Below, piece after piece: positions 56,137 through 64,000 of a stretch of 64,000 bases of DNA. The position numbers and the translations under genes are program-made. Below the pieces are notes generated by a model. The model ran no database searches, was not told the origin of the DNA, and saw only the letters and a program-made list of their open reading frames with translations. Within the stretch, counting starts at the first letter, position 1; every line of letters begins with the position of its first letter. The stretch comes from Vicia villosa (lineage: Eukaryota; Streptophyta; Magnoliopsida; Fabales; Fabaceae): NCBI RefSeq assembly GCF_029867415.1, contig NW_026705581.1, forward strand, positions 372,001 to 436,000, written 5' to 3'.

Positions 56137-57942
56137 TGTAACATCCCAAAATTTCTAATTTAATTAGTTTAATTTAATTTTAAATTAATTAATTTGAATT
56201 AGCATTTTATTGGAATTACGTGGAAAGAAATATAAAATGTTAAGTTGTTGGGCCTTATGGTGGGATTAGTAATATGGGGGTGTAAGTGTGAGGGAGCCCA
56301 TTTCTAATTTTATGTTTTCATAAAATAAGGAAAAACAAGAGGAGAAAGAGTTAGAACGTGAAAAACAAGAAGTTGTGAGAAGAGGAGCTGAAGAACGTGA
56401 AAGAGAACCAAAGAGGAAGAAGACCCATCCAAGGATTTGGCTAAGGTAAGGGGGGACTTGTCTGATTATCATTTATTATCGGGTTAGGGGTTAATAATAT
56501 TGAATAGATGTAGGATTCGGGTCAATTGAGTCATATGATAGGTTTAGGGATTGAATCTAATTGTATGATAATTGATCTTGTGTATGAAATCTATGATGTT
56601 GTGTGATCATGGCTTTGTTTGATGTGTAATTGATGTGTTGTGATGTGTATTTCGTGGTATGTGTGCATTTCATTTCCTATTATTCGAGTTGGTGTGATTT
56701 GAATGAGTTTGGAATGGTTGGAATGCTGTTTTCTGCAGAATTTGGGGTTGCAGGTACGCAGTAACCGGTTACTGGGAGCAGGGTAACCGATTACTGCAGT
56801 GAAAAAGGGAAAATGTGCTTTCTAGGAGTCGGTAATCGATTACTGAAAACAGGGTAACCGATTACCCATACAAAAAACAGGGGGATGTGTTTCGTGAGTC
56901 AGGGTAACCGGTTACTGGCCTTTGGGTAACCGATTACCACTGAAGGTTTTTGAAAAATGCAGAATTTTGTAAAACGCAAAACTTTTGAACCGTTGGTCCG
57001 TTTCGTGTGCCGTTTTGAGCTAAACGAACCTTATTAAATAATCTATGTGATGATTAATGATGTGATTGTGATTGAATGATGCATATATATATATATAAAC
57101 ATGCTTGATGATGATGATGATTATGATGAAATGAGTATTTGATGATGTTACTCATTAGACTTGACGATGGTATAAGTATGTTCATGTATGTTTGCATTCA
57201 TTCATGTTCATTGATGATACTGTATCCATAAGGGTGTGTTGGATCAGTGAAGGGCATGATTCCCATTGTGTGGAATCTGTGCCGGCAGGGCCGTATCTTG
57301 ATGATGTTGGATCGGTCATGGGTTATTCCCATTTGATGATGTTGGTACCACATGCATAGTGTCAGTTGCATTCATATGCATGACTTTTATAACATGATTG
57401 GATGTATTCCAGTGTTATAAATATTGATGATGTTTGGTTGACTGTTTTGTGATGATGAAACTTGTCTGAATGTCTGTTTATGAAACAATTGGGTGAACTA
57501 TACAGCTATGATGTGTTATTGCCTTATAGCCTTATAACATTTGTTAATTATGATGAAGACTCACCCTTACATGTTGTCATTTTCAGATTAAGGATAGCGG
57601 CTATTCGACTCGGTGAGGATTAGCTCATGAGTCAGTTGTTTGGTTAGCGTCAGGTGTCATGCTCTGATAGTTGTAACACTGGGGACACGATGTTTAGAGT
57701 TTAAGTTTTGATAACTCTAGTTATGTTTTGATGTTGAAGGATTAGTTTGAAAATGTTAAACTTAATCTGTTGAATTATTTCCGCTGTGTTGACATGAATT
57801 GTTTTTAATTAATGAGAATTGCCTCAGTGAATGCATGACATGACTGAATTATGTTTTAAATTATTTCGAATTGTTGCACCCTTATTTCATGTACTATGAA
57901 TAAATTTATTTAAATTGTCGCGGGGTTTAGGAGGGTGTTACA
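56137..57942 (+). repeat. Left LTR of the Tekay element
   Basis: Begins TGTAACATCCCAAAATTTC and ends GGAGGGTGTTACA. It contains a donor-like GCTAAGGTAAGG at about 56439-56450, three pairs of 12-bp palindromes (56761-56937) and a GATGATGATGAT-rich segment (57100-57160). Confidence 0.95.
56761..56937. repeat. Three pairs of 12-bp palindromes in the left LTR
   Basis: GTAACCGGTTAC, GTAACCGATTAC or GTAATCGATTAC begin at 56761, 56783, 56832, 56854, 56904 and 56926. Offsets are 22, 49, 22, 50 and 22 bp: pairs at 22 bp repeated every 71-72 bp. The DNA between the pairs is poorly conserved while the 12-mers stay recognisable. Confidence 0.95.
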
Positions 57943-57946
57943 ATAG

Positions 57947-57958
57947 TGGTATCAGAGC
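57947..57958 (+). other. Primer binding site, initiator-tRNA(Met)
   Basis: TGGTATCAGAGC, four bases after the LTR end, complementary to the 3' end of plant initiator tRNA-Met. Confidence 0.9.
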
Positions 57959-58075
57959 ATAGTCGGTCGTTGTGACCAGAGTCTTAGTGTCAGTCTTTCC
58001 TGTGTATACGACTCGTACTAACTGACTTGTCGATACTTTTGTTCTGATTAAATTGTTTGTGATTTAAGCTGAACA

Positions 58076-58906
58076 ATGGCTGGAAGAGGAGGAAGAAACG
58101 ATGATGCTATCGCTGAGGCTCTGGGCATGATTGCTGGTGTGCTGGGAGGAAATGCTGGAGGGGCAGGGATCATTGCGGACAGGCAACTGGGGAATTTTCA
58201 GAGGAACAATCCTTCGTTGTTCAAAGGTACGCATGATCCTGAAGGTGCTCAGAAGTGGCTGAAAGAGATCGAACGGATTTTCAGAGTCATTGATTGTGCT
58301 GGAAATCTGAAGGTGAGGTATGGTACGCATATGTTATTCGAAGAAGCTGATGACTGGTGGATGGCGACCAGAGCTGAACTGGAGGCTAATAATGTGGGTA
58401 TTTCTTGGCCTGTGTTCAAGAGAGAGTTTTTGAGAAGGTACTTTCCTGAGGACGTGCAAGGCCGAAAGGAAATTGAATTTCTGGAGTTGGTTCAAGGTAA
58501 TATGACAGTGCCAGAATACGCTTCGAAGTTCGTTGAGTTAGCGAAGTACTACGTTCACTACAACAACGATGAAGCTAGTGAATTCTCAAAGTGCATCAAA
58601 TTTGAGAACGGTCTCCGTGATGAGATTAAGCAGGGAATCAGGTACCCGAGAATTCGGAGATTTGTTGATTTGGTAGATTATAGCAGGATCTTTGAAGAAG
58701 ATAACCTTAAGCTGAAGTCATCTCACTCTCGCGAGTTAGTTGACAGGAAGGGTAAGAAGCCTATGGAAAAAGGAAAACCGTATGGTAGAGGTAATCCAAA
58801 GACTGGTGGTTGGAAGAGGCCTAGTGGGGGAGACTCCAGTGCTTTTGTCAGGTGCTATACCTGTGGTGAGGTCGGGCACCGTAGGAATGAGTGCAAGCTG
58901 AACTAG
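58076..58906 (+). CDS. Gag of the Tekay element, ends at an in-frame TAG
   Basis: 276 codons starting at the first ATG after the primer site. It holds the retrotransposon gag core (WLKEIERIFRVIDC...EEADDWW...FKREFLRRYFPEDVQ...EYASKFVELAKYY), a basic stretch, and the first zinc knuckle CYTCGEVGHRRNEC. TAG at 58904-58906 then stops the frame. The same frame resumes with two more knuckles ([28 protein letters not shown]) and the pol domains, so the stop falls inside what is normally one Gag-Pol protein. Gag would form the particle that packages the RNA. The stop may be a nonsense change or, less likely, a readthrough site. Confidence 0.9.
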   Translation: MAGRGGRNDDAIAEALGMIAGVLGGNAGGAGIIADRQLGNFQRNNPSLFKGTHDPEGAQKWLKEIERIFRVIDCAGNLKVRYGTHMLFEEADDWWMATRAELEANNVGISWPVFKREFLRRYFPEDVQGRKEIEFLELVQGNMTVPEYASKFVELAKYYVHYNNDEASEFSKCIKFENGLRDEIKQGIRYPRIRRFVDLVDYSRIFEEDNLKLKSSHSRELVDRKGKKPMEKGKPYGRGNPKTGGWKRPSGGDSSAFVRCYTCGEVGHRRNECKLN

Positions 58907-61900
58907 AAGAAGTGCTTCAAGTGTGAAGAGGTGGGTCATGTTGCCACTGATTGTAAGAATAAGACTGTGACTTGTTACAATTGTGGTGAAGAAGGCCACA
59001 TTAGCCCACAGTGTCGTAAACCGAAGAAGAATCAAGCTGGAGGAAAAGTTTTTGCCTTGTCTGGGACAGAGACTACTCCAGAGGATAGACTAATTAAAGG
59101 TACGTGTTTCATTCATGGCACACCTTTAGTTGGAATTATAGATACTGGAGCAACTCATTCTTTTATTTCCTTGGATTGCGCTAAAAGGTTGAATTTAGAA
59201 ATATCTGAAATAAATGGAAGCATGGTTATTGACACTCCTGCATCGGGTTCAGTAACTACTTCATCTGCTTGTTTGAATTGTCCTGTTGATGTTTTTGGTA
59301 GAGAATTTGGAATGGACTTAGTGTGTCTTCCATTGAAACAACTCGATGTCATCTTGGGAATGAACTGGTTGGAATTCAACCGTGTTCATATTAACTGCTT
59401 TACGAAGACGGTAATCTTTCCCGAAGCTGTTAATGCTGATGATCTAGACATGACGGCTAGACAAGTGAAAGAAGCCATTACGGACGGTGCGACAGTGTTC
59501 ATGTTGTTCGCAATGATGGACCTGAAAGATAAGGTAGTGCGTACTGAATTACCAGTAGTATGTGAATTTCCGGAAGTTTTCCCTGAAGATGTGAATGACT
59601 TACCACCGGAAAGAGAAGTAGAGTTTACTATTGAATTGATTCTGGGAACTAGTCCAGTGTCGATGACACCATATCATATGTCACCATCAGAGTTGGCCGA
59701 ATTGAAGAAGCAATTAGAGGAGTTGCTTGAGAAGAAATTCATTCGTCCGAGTGTCTCTCCGTGGGGTGCACCGGTATTATTGGTAAAGAAGAAAGAGGGT
59801 TCTATGAGGCTATGTGTAGATTACCGACAATTAAACAAAGTTACTATCAAGAATCGGTATTCATTGCCGAGGATTGATGACTTGATGGATCAGCTGGTTG
59901 GAGCTTGCGTATTTAGTAAAATCGATCTGAGGTCTGGATATCACCAAATTCGAGTGAAGGAAGATGACATTCAGAAGACGGCGTTTAGAACAAGGTATGG
60001 GCATTACGAATATTCGGTGATGCCATTTGGAGTTACGAATGCACCTGGTGTTTTTATGGAGTATATGAATAGGATTTTCCATCCTTATCTTGATAAATTT
60101 GTGGTAGTATTTATAGACGATATTTTGATATACTCCAAGAACGAAGAAGAGCATGCGGAGCACCTCAGAACTGTGTTAGAATTATTGAAGGAGAAGAAAC
60201 TTTTCGCAAAATTGTCAAAGTGTGAATTTTGGTTGAATGAGGTTAGTTTTCTTGGACATGTGATTTCTAAGAATGGTATTGCTGTTGATCCTACGAAGAT
60301 AGAAGCTGTATCTCAGTGGGAAGCTCCGAAATCAGTGTCGGAAATTCGTAGTTTTCTTGGTCTTGCAGGTTACTACAGAAAGTTTATAGAAGGCTTTTCA
60401 AAGTTAGCGTTGCCGTTAACTAAATTTACCAGGAAGGGTCAGACCTTTATTTGGGATGCAAAATGCGAAGAGGGATTCCAAGAGTTGAAGAAGAGACTGA
60501 CGAGTGCTCCTATCTTAATTTTGCCGAATCCGGCAGAATCCTTTGTTGTTTATTGCGATGCTTCGCTAATGGGTTTAGGTGGTGTACTGCTACAGAATCA
60601 ACAAGTGGTCGCATATGCTTCGAGACAACTCAAAATGCATGAAAGGAATTATCCGACTCATGATTTAGAGCTGGCAGCTGTGGTTTTTGTCTTAAAGTTG
60701 TGGCGACATTATTTGTACGGTTCGAGGTTCGAGGTGTTCAGTGACCACAAGAGTCTGAAGTATCTCTTTGACCAGAAAGAGCTGAATATGAGACAGAGGA
60801 GGTGGTTAGAATTCTTGAAGGACTATGACTTTGGTTTGAATTACTATCCTGGTAAGGCAAACGTAGTTGCTGATGCATTGAGCAGGAAAACTTTGCATAT
60901 GTCTATGCTAATGGTTAGAGAATTGGATTTAATTGAACAATTCCGAGATTTGAGTTTGGTATGCGAAGGTACTACTACTAGTATTAAATTGGGTATGCTG
61001 AAGCTGACCAGTGGTATTCTTGAAGAGATCAGAGAGGGTCAGAAAGCTGATGTTGAGTTAATCGATAAGTTGACTTTGATTAATCAAGGTAAAGGGGGTG
61101 AATTCAGAGTTGACGAGAATGGTATACTGAGGTTTGGAGACAGAGTTTGTGTTCCTGATCTTGCTGAACTCCGGAAGAGTATTCTAGAAGAAGGACACCG
61201 TAGTGGATTACGTATTCACCCTGGTGCTACCAAGATGTATCATGATTTGAAAAAGCTGTTTTGGTGGCCTGGAATGAAGAAGGAAATTTCTGAATTTGTA
61301 TTCTCTTGTTTGACGTGTCAGAAGTCAAAGGTTGAACATCAGAAGCCATATGGATTCATGCAACCGATGTTTATTCCTGAGTGGAAGTGGGATAGCATAT
61401 CAATGGATTTTGTTTCTAGGTTGCCGAGGACCGTTAAGAATTGTGAAGCCATCTGGGTTGTTGTGGACAGGTTGACGAAGTCTGCATATTTCATACCAGT
61501 GAGGATGGATTATCCGATGGAAAAGCTGGCTCAATTGTATATTGAGGAGATAGTTAGTCTACATGGTATTCCTTTGAGTATCGTGTCAGACAGAGATCCG
61601 AGATTTACGTCGAAGTTCTGGGAAGGTTTGCAGAAGGCTTTGGGTACTAAGCTGAGATTGAGTTCTGCTTATCATCCGCAGACAGATGGACAGACCGAGA
61701 GGACGATTCAGTTGTTAGAAGATTTGTTACGTGCTTGTGTGCTAGAAAAAGGAGGTACTTGGGACAGTTATCTGCCTTTGATTGAGTTTACCTACAACAA
61801 CAATTTTCATTCGAGTATCGATATGGCTCCGTTTGAAGCTTTGTATGGTCGGAGGTGTAGGACGCATTTATGTTGGTATGAATCCGGTGAGAGTGTTGTG

Positions 61901-62443
61901 ATTGGACCAGAAATTGTACAACAAACTACGGAGAAGATTAAGATGATTAAAGAGAAGATGAAAGCGTCTCAGAGTCGTCAGAAGAGTTATCATGACAAGA
62001 AGAGGAAAACACTTGAGTTTCAAGAGGGAGACCATGTGTTTTTGAGAGTTACTCCTATGACAGGAATTGGTCGGGCATTGAAGTCGAAGAAGTTGACTCC
62101 GCGTTTTATTGGACCATTCCAAGTTTCCGAAAAAGTGGGAGAAGTAGCTTATCGTATTGCTTTGCCACCGATGCTTGCAAACTTGCATGACGTATTTCAG
62201 GTATCGCAGTTGAGGAAGTACGTTGCGGATCCATCCCATGTGATTCATGTAGATGATGTACAGGTGAAAGATAACTTGACCGTTGAAACTTTACCTGTGA
62301 GGATTGAAGACCGGAAGCTGAAACAGTTGCGTGGCAAGGAAATAGCTTTAGTCAGAGTAGCTTGGGGAGGACCGACTGAGGGGAATGTCACTTGGGAGTT
62401 GGAAAGCCAGATGAAAGATTCCTATCCGGAACTCTTTGCTTGA
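58907..62443 (+). CDS. Pol of the Tekay element
   Basis: An uninterrupted frame, 1,170 residues from the Met at 58931. Domains in order: zinc knuckles; aspartic protease ([12 protein letters not shown], Asp at about residue 71); reverse transcriptase ([25 protein letters not shown], active site FIDD at residues 394-397); RNase H ([20 protein letters not shown]); integrase with an HPG...H...CxxC finger, core [20 protein letters not shown] and [10 protein letters not shown]; and a chromodomain-like end ([31 protein letters not shown]). The end places it in the Tekay/Del chromoviruses, whose integrase tails target chromatin. All catalytic residues I looked for are intact. Confidence 0.95.
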   Translation, partial: KKCFKCEEVGHVATDCKNKTVTCYNCGEEGHISPQCRKPKKNQAGGKVFALSGTETTPEDRLIKGTCFIHGTPLVGIIDTGATHSFISLDCAKRLNLEISEINGSMVIDTPASGSVTTSSACLNCPVDVFGREFGMDLVCLPLKQLDVILGMNWLEFNRVHINCFTKTVIFPEAVNADDLDMTARQVKEAITDGATVFMLFAMMDLKDKVVRTELPVVCEFPEVFPEDVNDLPPEREVEFTIELILGTSPVSMTPYHMSPSELAELKKQLEELLEKKFIRPSVSPWGAPVLLVKKKEGSMRLCVDYRQLNKVTIKNRYSLPRIDDLMDQLVGACVFSKIDLRSGYHQIRVKEDDIQKTAFRTRYGHYEYSVMPFGVTNAPGVFMEYMNRIFHPYLDKFVVVFIDDILIYSKNEEEHAEHLRTVLELLKEKKLFAKLSKCEFWLNEVSFLGHVISKNGIAVDPTKIEAVSQWEAPKSVSEIRSFLGLAGYYRKFIEGFSKLALPLTKFTRKGQTFIWDAKCEEGFQELKKRLTSAPILILPNPAESFVVYCDASLMGLGGVLLQNQQVVAYASRQLKMHERNYPTHDLELAAVVFVLKLWRHYLYGSRFEVFSDHKSLKYLFDQKELNMRQRRWLEFLKDYDFGLNYYPGKANVVADALSRKTLHMSMLMVRELDLIEQFRDLSLVCEGTTTSIKLGMLKLTSGILEEIREGQKADVELIDKLTLINQGKGGEFRVDENGILRFGDRVCVPDLAELRKSILEEGHRSGLRIHPGATKMYHDLKKLFWWPGMKKEISEFVFSCLTCQKSKVEHQKPYGFMQPMFIPEWKWDSISMDFVSRLPRTVKNCEAIWVVVDRLTKSAYFIPVRMDYPMEKLAQLYIEEIVSLHGIPLSIVSDRDPRFTSKFWEGLQKALGTKLRLSSAYHPQTDGQTERTIQLLEDLLRACVLEKGGTWDSYLPLIEFTYNNNFHSSIDMAPFEALYGRRCRTHLCWYESGESVVIGPEIVQQTTEKIKMIKEKMKASQSRQKSYHDKKRKTLEFQEGDHVFLRVTPMTGIGRALKSKKLTPRFIGPFQVSEKVGEVAYRIALPPMLANLHDVFQVSQLRKYVADPSHVIHVDDVQVKDNLTVETLPVRIEDRKLKQLRGKEIALVRVAWGGPTEGNVTWELESQMKDSYPELFA

Positions 62444-62470
62444 GGTATGTTTTCGAGGACGAAAACTCTT

Positions 62471-62485
62471 TTAGTGGGGGAGAGT
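62471..62485 (+). other. Polypurine tract
   Basis: TTAGTGGGGGAGAGT immediately precedes the right LTR, the usual position for the plus-strand primer. Confidence 0.8.
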
Positions 62486-64000
62486 TGTAACATCCCAAAA
62501 TTTCTAATTTAATTAGTTTAATTTAATTTTAAATTAATTAATTTGAATTAGCATTTTATTGGAATTATGTGGAAAGAAATATAAAATGTTAAGTTGTTGG
62601 GCCTTATGGTGGGATTAGTAATATGGGGGTGTAAGTGTGAGGGAGCCCATTTCTAATTTTATGTTTTCATAAAATAAGGAAAAACAAGAGGAGAAAGAGT
62701 AAGAACGTGAAAAACAAGAAGTTGTGAGAAGAGGAGCTGAAGAACGTGAAAGAGAACCAAAGAGGAAGAAGACCCATCCAAGGATTTGGCTAAGGTAAGG
62801 GGGACTTGTCTGATTATCATCTATTATCGGGTTAGGGGTTAATAATATTGAATAGATGTAGGATTCGGGTCAATTGAGTCATATGATAGGTTTAGGGATT
62901 GAATCTAATTGTATGATAATTGATCTTGTGTATGAAATCTATGATGTTGTGTGATCATGGCTTTGTTTGATGTGTAATTGATGTGTTGTGATGTGTATTT
63001 CGCGGTATGTGTGCATTTCATTTCCTATTATTCGAGTTGGTGTGATTTGAATGAGTTTGGAATGGTTGGAATGTTGTTTTCTGTAGAATTTGGGGTTGCA
63101 GGTACGCAGTAACCGGTTACTGGGAGCAGGGTAACCGATTACTGCAGTGAAAAAGGGAAAATGTGCTTTCTGGGAGTCGGTAATCGATTACTGAAAACAG
63201 GGTAACCGATTACCCATACAAAAAACAGGGGGATGTGTTTCGTGAGTCAGGGTAACCGGTTACTGGCCTTTGGGTAACCGATTACCACTGAAGGTTTTTG
63301 AAAAATGCAGAATTTTGTAAAATGCATAACTTTTGAATCGTTGGTCCGTTTCGTGTGCCGTTTTGAGCTAAACGAACCTTATTAAATAATCTATGTGATG
63401 ATTAATGATGTGATTGTGATTGAATGATGCATATATATATAAACATGCTTGATGATGATGATGATTATGATGAAATGAGTATTTGATGATGTTACTCATT
63501 AGACTTGACGATGGTATAAGTATGTTCATGTATGTTTGCATTCATTCATGTTCATTGATGATACTGTATCCATAAGGGTGTGTTGGATCAGTGAAGGGCA
63601 TGATTCCCATTGTGTGGAATCTGTGCCGGCAGGGCCGTATCTTGATGATGTTGGATCGGTCATGGGTTATTCCCATTTGATGATGTTGGTACCACATGCA
63701 TAGTGTCAGTTGCATTCATATGCATGACTTTTATAACATGATTGGATGTATTCCAGTGTTATAAATATTGATGATGTTTGGTTGACTGTTTTGTGATGAT
63801 GAAACTTGTCTGAATGTCTGTTTATGAAACAATTGGGTGAACTATACAGCTATGATGTGTTATTGCCTTATAGCCTTATAACATTTGTTAATTATGATGA
63901 AGACTCACCCTTACATGTTGTCATTTTCAGATTAAGGATAGCGGCTATTCGACTCGGTGAGGATTAGCTCATGAGTCAGTTGTTTGGTTAGCGTCAGGTG
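62486..64000 (+). repeat. Right LTR of the Tekay element (partial)
   Basis: Begins TGTAACATCCC and follows the left LTR base for base, with few changes, up to the window edge, about 290 bp short of its end. Confidence 0.95.
63109..63285. repeat. Three pairs of 12-bp palindromes in the right LTR
   Basis: Same six palindromes as in the left LTR, starting at 63109, 63131, 63180, 63202, 63252 and 63274; none is mutated relative to the left LTR. Confidence 0.95.

Larger units (their letters stand above)
56137..64000 (+). mobile_element. Tekay-type chromovirus (Ty3/gypsy), right LTR cut by edge
   Basis: A left LTR of 1,806 bp, an initiator-Met primer site, a gag-pol frame with a chromodomain-like end, a polypurine tract, and at least 1,515 bp of the right LTR. 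The two LTRs differ only at scattered sites (over 98% identical by eye), so the insertion is recent. The left flank AGAGG (56132-56136) should reappear beyond the window if the insertion is intact. Confidence 0.93.

Noticed and set aside
57100..57160. GATGATGAT stretch as a satellite
   Set aside because: Short and part of the Tekay LTR in both copies.
58895..58935. Firm call of programmed stop-codon readthrough
   Set aside because: Context does not match known strong plant readthrough signals and a simple nonsense change explains it; kept only as a question.

Overview
This window is nuclear plant DNA, most likely from a legume with a large, repeat-rich genome. The evidence is nested LTR retrotransposons of both superfamilies, a plant L1-type LINE, hAT and Mutator-type MITEs, long (TA)n arrays, and fragments of plant genes with introns (RPA-like, PPR, subtilase, NB-ARC, beta-xylosidase, aconitase). 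The legume assignment is an inference from the look of the repeats (Ogre-like LTR, Tekay-type LTR). I see no bacterial, organellar or CRISPR signal and no intact single-copy host gene.

Layout. 1-3084: 5' part of a minus-strand Ty3/gypsy element (broken gag, PBS, 769-bp LTR). 3119-8640: AT-rich DNA with a hAT element (3509-4128) and a 2.1-kb Mutator-type element (6375-8459) whose two arms carry outward-facing tRNA-like modules. 10125-14820: complete but decayed Ty1/copia element (TSD ATAGT). 15681-20604: younger Ty1/copia element (TSD AAAAT), inserted into an older copia relic. 21995-30650: further copia relics, a CACTA-like repeat block and a Sirevirus-like LTR. 30651 to about 33960: Ogre-like solo LTR. 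34066-38735: an RPA1-like host gene or Helitron gene on the minus strand. It is broken by a GC-rich hAT MITE in one exon and by a 3.36-kb LTR retroelement at a splice acceptor. 38856-43750: a Mutator-type element, PPR debris, MITEs and microsatellites. 44020-50830: a minus-strand LINE split by a 2.41-kb solo LTR (TSD GACTG). 54118-56130: LTR fragments. 56137 to the right edge: a nearly intact Tekay-type chromovirus, with its right LTR cut by the window end.

The most unusual object is the retroelement at 34973-38331. Its LTRs, perfect TSD (ATCCT) and PBS-like start enclose no pol gene. They enclose two long ORFs stitched from sense-oriented, intron-free fragments of at least four host genes: a subtilase, an NB-ARC resistance-type ATPase, a beta-xylosidase and an aconitase, behind a proline-rich leader. 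Its architecture recalls gene-capturing elements such as maize Bs1. A second notable signal is a module of 12-bp palindromes (GTAAYCGRTTAC type) in pairs exactly 22 bp apart, repeated every 71-73 bp. It occurs in the Tekay LTRs and also beside an unrelated copia relic at 22 kb.

All family assignments rest on reading translated motifs by eye. Percent identities are rough estimates, and no database search was possible.
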